Assembly: GCF_036248275.1 (NCBI RefSeq)
Contig: NZ_CP109181.1
Location: 868,001-932,000, forward strand
DNA from: Streptomyces sp. NBC_01716
GTDB lineage: Bacteria > Actinomycetota > Actinomycetes > Streptomycetales > Streptomycetaceae
Direction of reading: 5' to 3'
DNA: 64,000 bases
This document shows, piece by piece, positions 34,492 to 42,871 of the stretch (positions are counted from its first letter, which is position 1; every line of letters starts with the position of its first letter). The translations under genes were made by a program, and so were the position numbers. The notes beneath the pieces were generated by a model that was not told the origin of the DNA, did not search any database, and worked only from the letters and a program-made list of their open reading frames with translations.

Positions 34492-36033
34492 ATGCCGTCG
34501 TACCTGTCCCCCGGCGTCTACGTCGAAGAGGTCGAGTCCGGGTCCCGGCCGATCGAAGGGGTGGGCACCTCGATAGCCGCCTTCGTCGGCTTCGCCCAGA
34601 AGGGGCCGTTCGACGAGCCGACACTGATCACAAATTGGACCCAGTACGTGACCACCTTCGGCGACTTCGTCGACGGCACGTATCTCGCCTCGTCCGTCTA
34701 CGGCTTCTTCTCGAACGGCGGCGGCGTCTGCTACGTCGTACGGATCGGCGACGGCACCTCCGTCGGCGACGAGACCGGCGAACTGGCGGCGGGGGCCGAG
34801 GTGCAGATCGGGCCCTACGCCGTGAAGCCCCGGCCGGGCGTGACGGGTGAGATCACCGTCGAGGTCACCGCGGCCGAGGGCGACGATCCCCCCTCCGACA
34901 CCTTCCAGCTCATCGTGCGGCGCGACGGACAGGTCGCGGAGACGTACCCCTCCGTGACGACGAAGCGCAGCAAGGAGAACGTCGCCACCCGCGTCAACGC
35001 CAAGTCGGAGCTGATCGAGATACGCGACCCGGGGCGCGGCGCCGCCCCCGCCCGGCCCGAGCCACAGACCGTGGCCCTCGCACCCGCCGCGCCCGCGGCC
35101 CCCGCCGCCGGCGGTGCCGGTGCGCTCGCACCCGAGGTGTACGTCGGCGACGCCGACCGCCGGACAGGTCTGGGCGGTCTGGAGGCGGTCGAGGAGGTCA
35201 CGATGATCGCCGCCCCCGACCTGATGAGCGCCTACCAACGCGGGCTGCTGGACCTGGAGTCGGTGATCGCCGTCCAGCAAGGGTTGATATCGCACTGCGA
35301 GTTGATGGGCGACCGGGTGGCGATTCTGGACCCGCCGCCGGGTCTTTCCCCGCAGCAGGTGCGGAGTTGGCGTACGGACCGGGCGAACTTCGACTCGAAG
35401 TACGCGACGCTCTACTACCCCTGGATCAGCGTCGCGGACCCGGCGTCCGGCCGCGCCACGCTCGTACCGCCGAGCGGGCACATCGCCGGGGTCTGGGCGC
35501 GCAACGACGACACGCGCGGGGTGCACAAGGCCCCGGCGAACGAGGTCGTACGGGGCGCGGTCACGCTCCAGACCCAACTCACCAAGGGCGAGCACGATCT
35601 GCTCAATCCGATCGGGCTGAACTGCATCCGTTCCTTCCCCGGGCGCGGCATCCGGGTGTGGGGCGCGCGGACCCTCGCGTCGGATCCGGCCTGGCGGTAC
35701 CTGAATGTGCGGCGGCTCTTCAACTACCTGGAGGAGTCGATCCTCGCCGGTACGCAGTGGGTCGTCTTCGAGCCGAACGACGACGCGCTGTGGGCGCGTG
35801 TCCGGCGTACCGTCTCGGCGTTCCTGGTGAACGAATGGCGCAAGGGATCGCTGTTCGGGCTCACACCGGAAGAGGCGTTCTACGTGAAGTGCGACCGGGA
35901 GACGAACCCGCCCGAGAGCATCGACGCCGGTCAGGTCGTCTGCGAGATCGGGGTCGCGCCGGTCAAGCCGGCCGAGTTCGTGGTGTTCCGGCTCGCCCAA
36001 CTGACCGGCGGCAGCGGCGGGATCGACGAATGA
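34492..36033 (+). CDS. cis2: contractile sheath protein
   Basis: A 513-residue tail sheath subunit. The opening YLSPGVYVEEVESGSRPIEGVGTSIAAFVG is the standard sheath N-terminus, and the C-terminal wedge (FVLVNEWRKGSLFG, then EEAFYVKCDRETN and VCEIGVAPVKPAEFVVFRL) is equally diagnostic. A Pro/Ala linker of about 30 residues around 190 marks the surface domain. Sheath subunits wrap the tube and drive contraction. GAGAGG lies upstream of the ATG. It begins the uninterrupted structural operon to 46445 and is divergent from the effector gene, with a 274-base promoter region between. Confidence 0.96.
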   Translation: MPSYLSPGVYVEEVESGSRPIEGVGTSIAAFVGFAQKGPFDEPTLITNWTQYVTTFGDFVDGTYLASSVYGFFSNGGGVCYVVRIGDGTSVGDETGELAAGAEVQIGPYAVKPRPGVTGEITVEVTAAEGDDPPSDTFQLIVRRDGQVAETYPSVTTKRSKENVATRVNAKSELIEIRDPGRGAAPARPEPQTVALAPAAPAAPAAGGAGALAPEVYVGDADRRTGLGGLEAVEEVTMIAAPDLMSAYQRGLLDLESVIAVQQGLISHCELMGDRVAILDPPPGLSPQQVRSWRTDRANFDSKYATLYYPWISVADPASGRATLVPPSGHIAGVWARNDDTRGVHKAPANEVVRGAVTLQTQLTKGEHDLLNPIGLNCIRSFPGRGIRVWGARTLASDPAWRYLNVRRLFNYLEESILAGTQWVVFEPNDDALWARVRRTVSAFLVNEWRKGSLFGLTPEEAFYVKCDRETNPPESIDAGQVVCEIGVAPVKPAEFVVFRLAQLTGGSGGIDE

Positions 36034-36074
36034 CCCGCCCGGTCCGTTTCTGAGCACGGCGTGAGGAGCCTGTT

Positions 36075-36518
36075 GTGCCACTTCCCGATCTCGACAGTTC
36101 CGTCGGACATTCCTTCGGCCTCGAATTCGACAGCGTCATCATCAAGCAGATCACCGAGGTCAGCGGTCTAAAGATGGAGCAGGACGTCATCGAGCTGAAG
36201 CAGAACACCGCAGACGGCAAGTACGCCATCAAGAAGCTGCCCGGCCGCCCCAAGGCCGGCGAGGTCACCGTGACCCGGGGGCTCACGGAGGACAACAGCT
36301 TCGAACAGTGGATCAGGGACTCCCGGTTCGGCCGTATGACGAACGCCCGCCGCAACGGCGCCGTCATCGTCTACGACTACGAGGGCCTGCCGATCAAGCG
36401 CTACACGCTCATCAACGCCTGGCCGAAGTCCCTGGAGATCGGGACGCTCAAGGCCGGTGACACCTCGGTCCTGACGGAGAAGCTGGCGATCACGTACGAG
36501 AGCATGGAACTCGGCTGA
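36075..36518 (+). CDS. cis1: inner tube protein
   Basis: A 147-residue gp19/Hcp-fold tube subunit. FGLEFDSVIIKQITEVSGLKME at the start and a C-terminal ITYESMELG strand are typical; hexamer rings of it stack inside the sheath to form the needle. GTG start with GAGGAG 8 bases upstream, 41 bases after the sheath gene. The stop overlaps the next start (TGATG). Confidence 0.95.
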   Translation: MPLPDLDSSVGHSFGLEFDSVIIKQITEVSGLKMEQDVIELKQNTADGKYAIKKLPGRPKAGEVTVTRGLTEDNSFEQWIRDSRFGRMTNARRNGAVIVYDYEGLPIKRYTLINAWPKSLEIGTLKAGDTSVLTEKLAITYESMELG

Positions 36519-36985
36519 TGCGCCGCACCGTTCACTTCCAGGCTCCCGAGCGGGACGCGCACGGGCCGGCGAGCGGGCAGCAGCAGGGGCAGGGGCAGAC
36601 GCGCCGACCCGAGCCGCTGCGGACCGAGTTCGGCTTCGAACTGCCGCGTGGGTACGTGGACGAGTCGGGCACCGTGCACCGTAACGGCGTGATGAGGCTC
36701 GCGACCGCGCGGGACGAACTGGTGCCCCTGCGGGACGACCGGGTGCGGGAGAACTCCGCGTATCTGTCGGTCGTCCTCATCTCCCGGGTCGTGACCAGGA
36801 TCGGCACCGTCGAGGACATCCACCCGGGCGTCATCGAGGACCTGTTCGCCTCCGACCTGGCGTTCCTCCAGGACTTCTACCGCCGGATCAACGCGGAGGG
36901 CCACACCCGCGCCGCCGTCAACTGCCCTTCCTGCCAGGAGGAGTTCACGGTGGATCTCGCCGGTGGCCGCCTGGGGGAATCGTGA
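36518..36985 (+). CDS. CIS tail assembly protein with C-terminal zinc motif
   Basis: A 155-residue conserved CIS gene usually labelled phage tail assembly protein. After a disordered Gln/Gly/Pro N-terminus, the core LRTEFGFELPRGYVDESGTVHRNGVMRLATARDE is the family mark (T4-like tail assembly chaperone region), and the C-terminus has CPSC, half of a zinc site. Its place between tube and DUF6760 genes is the standard order in actinomycete CIS loci. It starts on the tube gene's stop and overlaps the next gene by four bases, so all are coupled. It probably acts as a chaperone during assembly rather than as a particle component. Confidence 0.8.
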   Translation: MRRTVHFQAPERDAHGPASGQQQGQGQTRRPEPLRTEFGFELPRGYVDESGTVHRNGVMRLATARDELVPLRDDRVRENSAYLSVVLISRVVTRIGTVEDIHPGVIEDLFASDLAFLQDFYRRINAEGHTRAAVNCPSCQEEFTVDLAGGRLGES

Positions 36986-37125
36986 CGTACGCGGCCGACC
37001 TGCTGTACGAGGAAGTCGCGTACCTCGCCTATCACTTCCACTGGCCACTGGACGACCTGCTGGACCTGGAACATCCGGAACGTCTGAGGTTCGTGGCTCA
37101 GGTCGCCCGTCTCAACGGGAGCTAG
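36982..37125 (+). CDS. DUF6760-type small CIS protein, 47 residues
   Basis: A short gene: GTG at 36982 overlapping the previous stop (GTGA) and ending TAG at 37123-37125. The product runs MTYAADLLYEEVAYLAYHFH and then WPLDDLLDLEHPERLRFVAQ, ending VARLNGS. The pattern of aromatic residues and HW-P-L-D-LL-x-L-x-H-x-ER is that of the tiny helical proteins placed after the tail assembly protein in CIS and related phages, where they are thought to be the second product of the assembly chaperone pair. No separate function is known. Confidence 0.82.
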   Translation: MTYAADLLYEEVAYLAYHFHWPLDDLLDLEHPERLRFVAQVARLNGS

Positions 37126-37143
37126 CGGGGGGGCGGGAGATCC

Positions 37144-38799
37144 ATGGGGCTGATGTCCTGGTTGCGCGGCGGTCGTTCGATGGGCGTGGAGAGCCCGGCG
37201 GGCGGCGGTGACGCCGTGCCGGAGCGAGGTGATCGGGGAGACCGCGTCGACGTGCGCCGGCTGGTGCCCATGCAGCGAACGGTCCTCGGACAGGACCTCG
37301 TGATCAACCCCGCAGGGTTTCAGGGGGCGTTGTCCACCCGGCGGACGACCGCGCTCGGTACGCCGCTCGGGCATCTGGTCAGCCCTGACGCGCCTACCGG
37401 AGTGCTGCACGGAATCACCAGTGCCGCGCCGGGCAGTCCGGTGCCGTCGGCTCAGCGGTCCGTCGAGATGCCGTTGCGGACGACGCCGGGAGGCAAGGGC
37501 GCACCTGCGGGCTTGGCGATGCCCGCTGCCGTGGCACCTGCAGCTGCGGTGCCTGCCGCTGTATCCGCTTCGGTGTCCGTACCTGAGGCCGTTCCCGTAC
37601 AGCGCGCGTCCTCCGCGATGACCTCCGCCGGTACGTCGGCGGTCGCCGAGCTGCCGGTACGTCAACTCGTGGGCGAGCAGCCCCTCGTACCCATGTCCAC
37701 TCCCCCGCAGGAGTCGGCGGAGCCTTCGTCGGGGCCGGAGCCGGAGCCACCGCCCCCGCGCACGCCCGGACTTGGAGCGCCGCTCGCCGGGTTGCCGCCG
37801 ACGGCTCAGCGGCAGGCTGCGGCCTCCGTGCCGGGGAGCGGCAGGCCGGAGGCCGAGTCGGTCCCGGCCGTACGTCCGCCCGCAGCGCCCGAAGTACCTG
37901 TCGCGGCGGAGCCGCCCGAGAACTCTCCCGAAGTGGACGGCGTGCCGCCACCGGTCGCTCCGCTGCTCGGCGACGACCCGTTGATGAGTGCGGCGTCCGA
38001 CCACAGGGATGGGGGCGACGCTTCTTCGCCAAGTGCGCCTCTTCAGCGGTCCGTTGTCGTCGCGAGGCAGCGACCCCTCCCTACACCCACCGTCCCACTG
38101 CTCGGTGACCGGCCGCTGACCCCCCGTACCGCCGTACAGCGTGACGCGCGTGACGGTGGGGAACCTCCACAGCTGGAGCCGCCGCCCGCGCCCGCGGCCG
38201 TGCCTGTGCGGTGGACCACCGCGTCCGGTCCGAACGCGTCGGCCGCCGTACCCGTGCAGCGGTCGACCGTCGTCGCACGTGAGTCGGCTCCGCTCCGATC
38301 CGTCTCCCCTGCCGTATCCGCCACCGCCGCCCTCCCCGTACAGCGGCAGCCACGTGGAGAACCGCCGACGCCTCGGTCCGTGGCTCGTACCGGCGGTGGC
38401 GCCGGGATTCCCACCGCCGGTGCCTTCGCCGTGGCCGCCGGAGTCGCCCAGCGAATGCCCGACGGGAGCGTCGTCTTCGGCTCCTCGTCGGCCTCGCCTG
38501 CCTCGTCGGCCGCCGGCACCTCGCGGCCCGTCGTCCAGCGAGACGCCGAACTCAGCGAGGAACCACCACCACCCGAGCCCGCGCCGGACAGCGACCCGGA
38601 GCAGGAGCCCGAGCCCGCGTCCGACCCGCAACCCCGCGCCACCACCGCCGGCGCCACCACCGCCCCCGGCCAAGCCGCCGCCCCCGCCGTCACCGACGAA
38701 CTCGTCCGCGCCCTGTACGCCCCCCTCAGCCGGCTCCTCAAGGCCGACCTCCGGCTGGAACGCGAACGCGCCGGGTTCCTCATCAACACCCGCCACTGA
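37144..38799 (+). CDS. QR-rich disordered CIS-associated protein
   Basis: A 551-residue Pro/Ala/Val-rich protein, nearly all disordered, containing about ten QR dipeptides preceded by a hydrophobic or Ala residue (PVQR, LQR, AVQR), spaced 20-60 residues apart. Only the last 35 residues (TDELVRALYAPLSRLLKADL and on) look structured, as an amphipathic helix, and appear to be the conserved part. GGGAG precedes the ATG by 5 bases. Its place between the tube-side and baseplate genes is shared in Streptomyces CIS loci. A scaffold or cargo-adapter role would fit but is inference. Confidence 0.72.
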   Translation: MGLMSWLRGGRSMGVESPAGGGDAVPERGDRGDRVDVRRLVPMQRTVLGQDLVINPAGFQGALSTRRTTALGTPLGHLVSPDAPTGVLHGITSAAPGSPVPSAQRSVEMPLRTTPGGKGAPAGLAMPAAVAPAAAVPAAVSASVSVPEAVPVQRASSAMTSAGTSAVAELPVRQLVGEQPLVPMSTPPQESAEPSSGPEPEPPPPRTPGLGAPLAGLPPTAQRQAAASVPGSGRPEAESVPAVRPPAAPEVPVAAEPPENSPEVDGVPPPVAPLLGDDPLMSAASDHRDGGDASSPSAPLQRSVVVARQRPLPTPTVPLLGDRPLTPRTAVQRDARDGGEPPQLEPPPAPAAVPVRWTTASGPNASAAVPVQRSTVVARESAPLRSVSPAVSATAALPVQRQPRGEPPTPRSVARTGGGAGIPTAGAFAVAAGVAQRMPDGSVVFGSSSASPASSAAGTSRPVVQRDAELSEEPPPPEPAPDSDPEQEPEPASDPQPRATTAGATTAPGQAAAPAVTDELVRALYAPLSRLLKADLRLERERAGFLINTRH

Positions 38800-38841
38800 A
38801 CCGCCCGCCACTGAAGCACCCGCCACCGAGAGGTACGTGTC

Positions 38842-39279
38842 ATGGCCACCGCCCCGGACAGCGATCCCGCCGTCAGCGTCTGCTTCGTCGTGACGATCGA
38901 CGACATCGAACTCGGATCGTTCAACACCTGTGACGGCCTGGGCTGCGAAGTGGTGCTCGAAACCCGCGAGGAGGGCGGCAACAACGGGCATGTGTGGCAG
39001 CTGCCGACCCGACTGAAGTACTCCAACGTCAAGCTGTCCCGGCCGCTCACCCGCGAGACCGAGAAGGTGGCGCGCTGGTTCGCCACCATGACGACCGGGT
39101 TCAGCCGCAAGACCGCGCACATCGAGGCGCGCACCGGTGACGGGCGGAAGGTGGCCCAGTGGGGGCTGCTTGAGGTCGTACCCGTCCGCTGGACCGGGCC
39201 ATCGTTCACACCCGAGTCGCCGAAGGTCGCGATGGAGACGATCGAGATCGCCCATCACGGCTATGTGATGGAGGGCTGA
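38842..39279 (+). CDS. second tube-fold protein (tube initiator, Pvc5-like)
   Basis: A 145-residue gp19-fold protein, distinct from the main tube subunit. FVVTIDDIELGSFNTCDGLGCEV opens the fold and the ending METIEIAHHGYVMEG closes it. In related particles a variant tube protein adapts the spike/hub to the main tube, which explains the location next to the LysM hub gene. GAGAGG lies upstream of the ATG. Confidence 0.9.
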   Translation: MATAPDSDPAVSVCFVVTIDDIELGSFNTCDGLGCEVVLETREEGGNNGHVWQLPTRLKYSNVKLSRPLTRETEKVARWFATMTTGFSRKTAHIEARTGDGRKVAQWGLLEVVPVRWTGPSFTPESPKVAMETIEIAHHGYVMEG

Positions 39280-39284
39280 GCGGC

Positions 39285-40130
39285 ATGAGCGGTGCGGGAC
39301 CCATCGCTTTCAGCGCCGCCGGTACGTCCGGCGTGGCCTCGGCCGCGAAGGGCGGATCGGCCCGGCCCAAGCTGGAGCACGCCTATCTGGAGCTGCGCAC
39401 GCCCCCCACCGGTGGTGGTCTCACACCGGGCGGTCCGTGCGGGCGGATCGACTTCCAGTTCAACCCGAAGGAGTTGAGCCTCACCAAGGCCGCGTCCTGG
39501 AAACGGACTCCGGCCAAGGGCGCGAAGAGCTCGGGCCCGCCCGAGTACCAGGGCTCGCAGCCCAGCAAGCTCACCGTCGAGATGTTCTTCGACGCCAGCG
39601 ACACCCAGGACACCCGCGTGGTGACGTCGGTGGAACAGCTGTTCGCGTGCTGCGTGCCGACGAGCGAGACGCGGCAGCAGCAGCGGGCGTCGCCCCCATG
39701 GGTGGTCTTCCACTGGGGCGGACTCACGGGATTTCCCGGCTACGTCAGCCAAGTGGCCGCGAAATACACGCTGTTCACCACCTCCGGGGTGCCGATCCGG
39801 GCGGTCTGCCAGGTCACGATGGAGGAGATCAGCGGGGAGACGCCGGGGCAGAACCCCACCTCCGGCGCGCTGGCCGCCCGCCGCGTGCACCGCGTCGACG
39901 CCGGGGACTCGCTGCCGTCGCTGGCCCACCAGGAGTACGGCGACGCCGCCGCCTGGCGCGTGATCGCCGAGGCCAACGGCATCGACGACCCGATGCGCCT
40001 CGCCCCCGGCACCCAGCTCCTGCTGCCTGCCCTGGACGAGCTGAACCGGCTCCAGGACGGTACGGGCCGCGACCGGGGCGGATACGACGCCGGCATCGTC
40101 GTCCCACCGGCAGTCGGGAGGCGGGGCTGA
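39285..40130 (+). CDS. cis7: LysM-domain hub/tail protein
   Basis: A 281-residue Pvc7-like protein. The N-terminal two thirds (with RIDFQFNPKELSLTKAASWKR, typical of Pvc7/Afp7) is a baseplate adapter domain; the C-terminal LysM (about 205-255, HRVDAGDSLPSLAHQEYGD) ends with LAPGTQLLLPAL. LysM here stabilises the particle rather than binding the cell wall in known structures. It begins five bases after the preceding stop and its stop overlaps the next start (TGATG). Confidence 0.92.
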   Translation: MSGAGPIAFSAAGTSGVASAAKGGSARPKLEHAYLELRTPPTGGGLTPGGPCGRIDFQFNPKELSLTKAASWKRTPAKGAKSSGPPEYQGSQPSKLTVEMFFDASDTQDTRVVTSVEQLFACCVPTSETRQQQRASPPWVVFHWGGLTGFPGYVSQVAAKYTLFTTSGVPIRAVCQVTMEEISGETPGQNPTSGALAARRVHRVDAGDSLPSLAHQEYGDAAAWRVIAEANGIDDPMRLAPGTQLLLPALDELNRLQDGTGRDRGGYDAGIVVPPAVGRRG

Positions 40131-42091
40131 TGTCCCAACAGGGCGTCGCCACCGCGCTGGTGGTCGAGTTCGGCGGCACACCGCTGCCTGCCAAGTTCGC
40201 GAACACCCTGGTCGAGGGATATGTGGACGACAGCCGTACGCTGCCCGACCTGTTCCTGCTGCGCTTCCGCGATCCCGACCGGATGCTGCTGGAGCAGACG
40301 GGCCTGAAGATCGGCGGCGAGGCCCGGCTGCTGGCCCGCGCGGGCGGGGACTCGGCGCCGAAGCCTCTGCTCGACGGTGTGGTGACCGCTCTGGAAGTGG
40401 AGCTGGACGAGACGGGCACGTTCACCGTCGTACGGGGGCTGGACGAGTCGCACCGGCTGTTCCGGGGGCGGCGGGTGGCCAGCTACCAGAACATGACGCT
40501 CGCCGACATCTGCGGTCAGGTCGCCCAGCGCGCCGGGCTGAAGCCGGGGACGGTGGACGTCGCCGGGCCCGTACTCGAACACATCGCCCAACCCAACCTG
40601 ACCGACTGGGAGTTCGTGCGCGGGCTCGCCGAGGAGGCGGGTGCCCAGGCGTACGTACGCGAGGGGGCGCTGCACATCACCCGGCCCGCGGAGGCGAGTT
40701 CGGCGCCGGACGGTTCGGCGCGCGCGGACCGCAATCCCCTCGTGCTGGAGCTGGGCGGCAATCTGCTGCGCTGCCGGGCCGGGGTGTCAGCCGCGGAGCA
40801 GGTATCAGAGGTGGAGGTGCGCGGCTGGGACGTCCAGGCCAAGGAACCGCTGGTGGGCAAGGCGCCGGCGGGGGCGTCGTCGACGCTGGAGCTGGGGGTG
40901 ACGGCGGCGGAGGTGTCCGCCCCGTTCGGCGAGGCGCGGTTCGTGGTGACGGACGCGGCGTACGGGACGCAGGCCCAGGTGGACCAGGCGGCCAAGGCCC
41001 TGGCGGAGCGGATCGCCGGGTCGTTCGCGGAGCTGGAGGCGGTGATCCGCGGGAATCCGGCGGTCCGGGCGGGCAGCGCGGTGGCGTTGAACGCGGTGGG
41101 CGCGCCGTTCGAGGGCCGGTACACCGTCACGTCGTCGCGCCATGTCTTCGACGCCGTACGCGGGTACGAGACGTGGATCACGGTCTCGGGGCAGCAGGAG
41201 CGTTCGCTGTTCGGGCTGACCGGCGGCGGTCCGGGATCCGGTGGCGCGGCTGGGGGCGGGCGGTGTGCGGGGCTGGTCAGCGGGACGGTGACGGACACGC
41301 AGGATCCGGAGGGGTCGGGGCGGGTGAAGGTCCGCTTCCCGTGGCTGTCGGACGAGTACGCGAGCGACTGGGCGCGTACCGCTCAGTCGGGCGGGACGGG
41401 CGGAGGTGAGGCGTTCATCCCGGAGGTCGGGGACGAGGTGCTGGTCGGCTTCGAGCACGGGCATCTGGACAGGCCGTTCGTACTGGCTGGGCTCTACAAC
41501 GGGAAGGACAGGCCCGGCGGAGGAGGCGGGGGCGCGACTTCGGGTGGCGGCGGTTCCTCGCCGGGCACTCCCGGTGCCTCCGGCGCGTCCGGCGCTCCGA
41601 GCGGTGGCGGTGGCGGTGGCGGTGGCGGCGAGTTGGTCGACCCGACCAGCGGCGCCGTGAACCGGCGCGCCTTCGCGTCCCGGAGCGGAAATCAACTGGA
41701 GCTGCTGGACGCGGCGAACGGCCCGCAGGGCGTACGGCTCCGCACCGGAGACGGGAAGTTGACGATCGACCTCGACCGCACGAGCACCGCCGTCGTCATC
41801 AACAGCGACGGCAGCGTGACGATCGAGGCCAAGGAGCGGGTCTCCATCAAGGCGGCCGGCGGCGTCGCACTGGACGCCGGCCGCGGAGCACTCGAACTCA
41901 CCGGGGACAGAGTCACGTTGACCTCCCGCGGCGGTGTCGAGGTCAACGGCGGGAACGGCAAGGTCGCTCTCTCCAGCAGCGGTTCGGTGGAGGTGCGCGG
42001 CGGCCAGGTCACTGTCGACGGCACGCGGCGCACGGACATCAAGAGCGGCGGCTCGGTTTCCGTCAACGCCCCCATGATCAAGCTCAACTGA
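40130..42091 (+). CDS. cis8: VgrG/gp27-gp5-like spike protein
   Basis: A 653-residue spike. Gp27-like hub about 1-370; OB-fold gp5-type domain about 380-460 (GTVTDTQDPEGSGRVKVRFPWLSDEYASDWAR, then VGDEVLVGFEHGHLDRPFVLAGLYN); a Gly/Ser linker of about 40 residues (463-503, with nine consecutive Gly); and a C-terminal repeat region of beta-helix strands (VTIEAKERVSIKAAGGVALDA and after). It forms the central trimeric spike that the PAAR protein caps. I chose the ATG at 40130 at the TGATG junction with GGGAGG upstream. Confidence 0.93.
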   Translation: MSQQGVATALVVEFGGTPLPAKFANTLVEGYVDDSRTLPDLFLLRFRDPDRMLLEQTGLKIGGEARLLARAGGDSAPKPLLDGVVTALEVELDETGTFTVVRGLDESHRLFRGRRVASYQNMTLADICGQVAQRAGLKPGTVDVAGPVLEHIAQPNLTDWEFVRGLAEEAGAQAYVREGALHITRPAEASSAPDGSARADRNPLVLELGGNLLRCRAGVSAAEQVSEVEVRGWDVQAKEPLVGKAPAGASSTLELGVTAAEVSAPFGEARFVVTDAAYGTQAQVDQAAKALAERIAGSFAELEAVIRGNPAVRAGSAVALNAVGAPFEGRYTVTSSRHVFDAVRGYETWITVSGQQERSLFGLTGGGPGSGGAAGGGRCAGLVSGTVTDTQDPEGSGRVKVRFPWLSDEYASDWARTAQSGGTGGGEAFIPEVGDEVLVGFEHGHLDRPFVLAGLYNGKDRPGGGGGGATSGGGGSSPGTPGASGASGAPSGGGGGGGGGELVDPTSGAVNRRAFASRSGNQLELLDAANGPQGVRLRTGDGKLTIDLDRTSTAVVINSDGSVTIEAKERVSIKAAGGVALDAGRGALELTGDRVTLTSRGGVEVNGGNGKVALSSSGSVEVRGGQVTVDGTRRTDIKSGGSVSVNAPMIKLN

Positions 42092-42142
42092 CATGACGTC
42101 AGGAAGCGCGGGCAACAAAGACAACGAACAGGAGTGGACCGC

Positions 42143-42430
42143 ATGTCGGCAGCAGCAGCCGCGGCCGCGAGGGTCGGCGACCCCACCGGGCACCCCGGCA
42201 CGGTCGGACCGCCCGGCGTGCCGTCCGTGCTGATCGGCGGGCAGCCCGCCGCGACGGTCGGCACCGCGCACAACTGCGCGTCGCCCGCCGCCCACCCGCC
42301 GTCGGCGATCGCGCCGCCCGGCAGTTCGAGCGTGCTGATCGGCGGCAGCCCGGCCGCCCGCGCCGGCGATCTGGCGGGGTGCGGCTCACCGGTGGTGTCG
42401 GGCTGTGCGACCGTACTGATCGGCGGGTGA
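42143..42430 (+). CDS. cis10: PAAR-type spike tip protein
   Basis: A 95-residue PAAR-like protein. After an Ala-rich start, repeating SVLIGGQPAATVG / SSSVLIGGSPAARAG / ATVLIGG strands form the cone, and His/Cys residues (AHNC, CGSP, SGC) supply zinc ligands. It tips the cis8 spike. AGGAG lies 8 bases before the chosen ATG; a GTG 9 bases earlier overlaps that site. Confidence 0.9.
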   Translation: MSAAAAAAARVGDPTGHPGTVGPPGVPSVLIGGQPAATVGTAHNCASPAAHPPSAIAPPGSSSVLIGGSPAARAGDLAGCGSPVVSGCATVLIGG

Positions 42431-42439
42431 GCGAGCCGT

Positions 42440-42871
42440 ATGGGACAGCAATTCATCGGTGCGGGCTGGGCGTTCCCGCCGCGTACGGACGCCACCGGGT
42501 CCATCGCCCTGGTGCGTGGCCGGCACGCGCTGGAGGAGTCGATCCGGCTGATCCTGGCGACCTCGCCGGGCGAGCGCCCGATGCGCCCGGAGTTCGGCTG
42601 CGCCATCAACGACTACGTGTTCGCCCCCGCCGACGCGGGCACGGCCGGCCAACTCGCGTACGAGGTAAGGCTGGCGCTGGAGCGCTGGGAGCCCCGTATC
42701 GATGTCACCGAGGTCGTCGTCCGGTTCGACGAGGCCGACAACGGGGTGCTTTATATCGACATCGGCTACACCGTCCGGGGCGCGAACGACCCCCGCAATC
42801 TCGTCTTCCCCTTCTATGTGATCCCGCAGCACGCCGAGGAATCGGCCGACGACGAGGAGGCGGGCGCGTGA
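42440..42871 (+). CDS. cis9: gp25-like baseplate wedge protein
   Basis: A 143-residue GPW/gp25 family protein. SIRLILATSPGERPMRPEFGCAINDYVF is the family signature; gp25 begins sheath polymerisation on the baseplate. The last codons overlap the cis11 start (GTGA). It begins nine bases after the PAAR gene. Confidence 0.95.
   Translation: MGQQFIGAGWAFPPRTDATGSIALVRGRHALEESIRLILATSPGERPMRPEFGCAINDYVFAPADAGTAGQLAYEVRLALERWEPRIDVTEVVVRFDEADNGVLYIDIGYTVRGANDPRNLVFPFYVIPQHAEESADDEEAGA

Noticed and set aside
36877..39258. Open frame of 793 codons on the minus strand
   Set aside because: Antisense to the QR-rich disordered gene; low-complexity Gly/Arg composition only.
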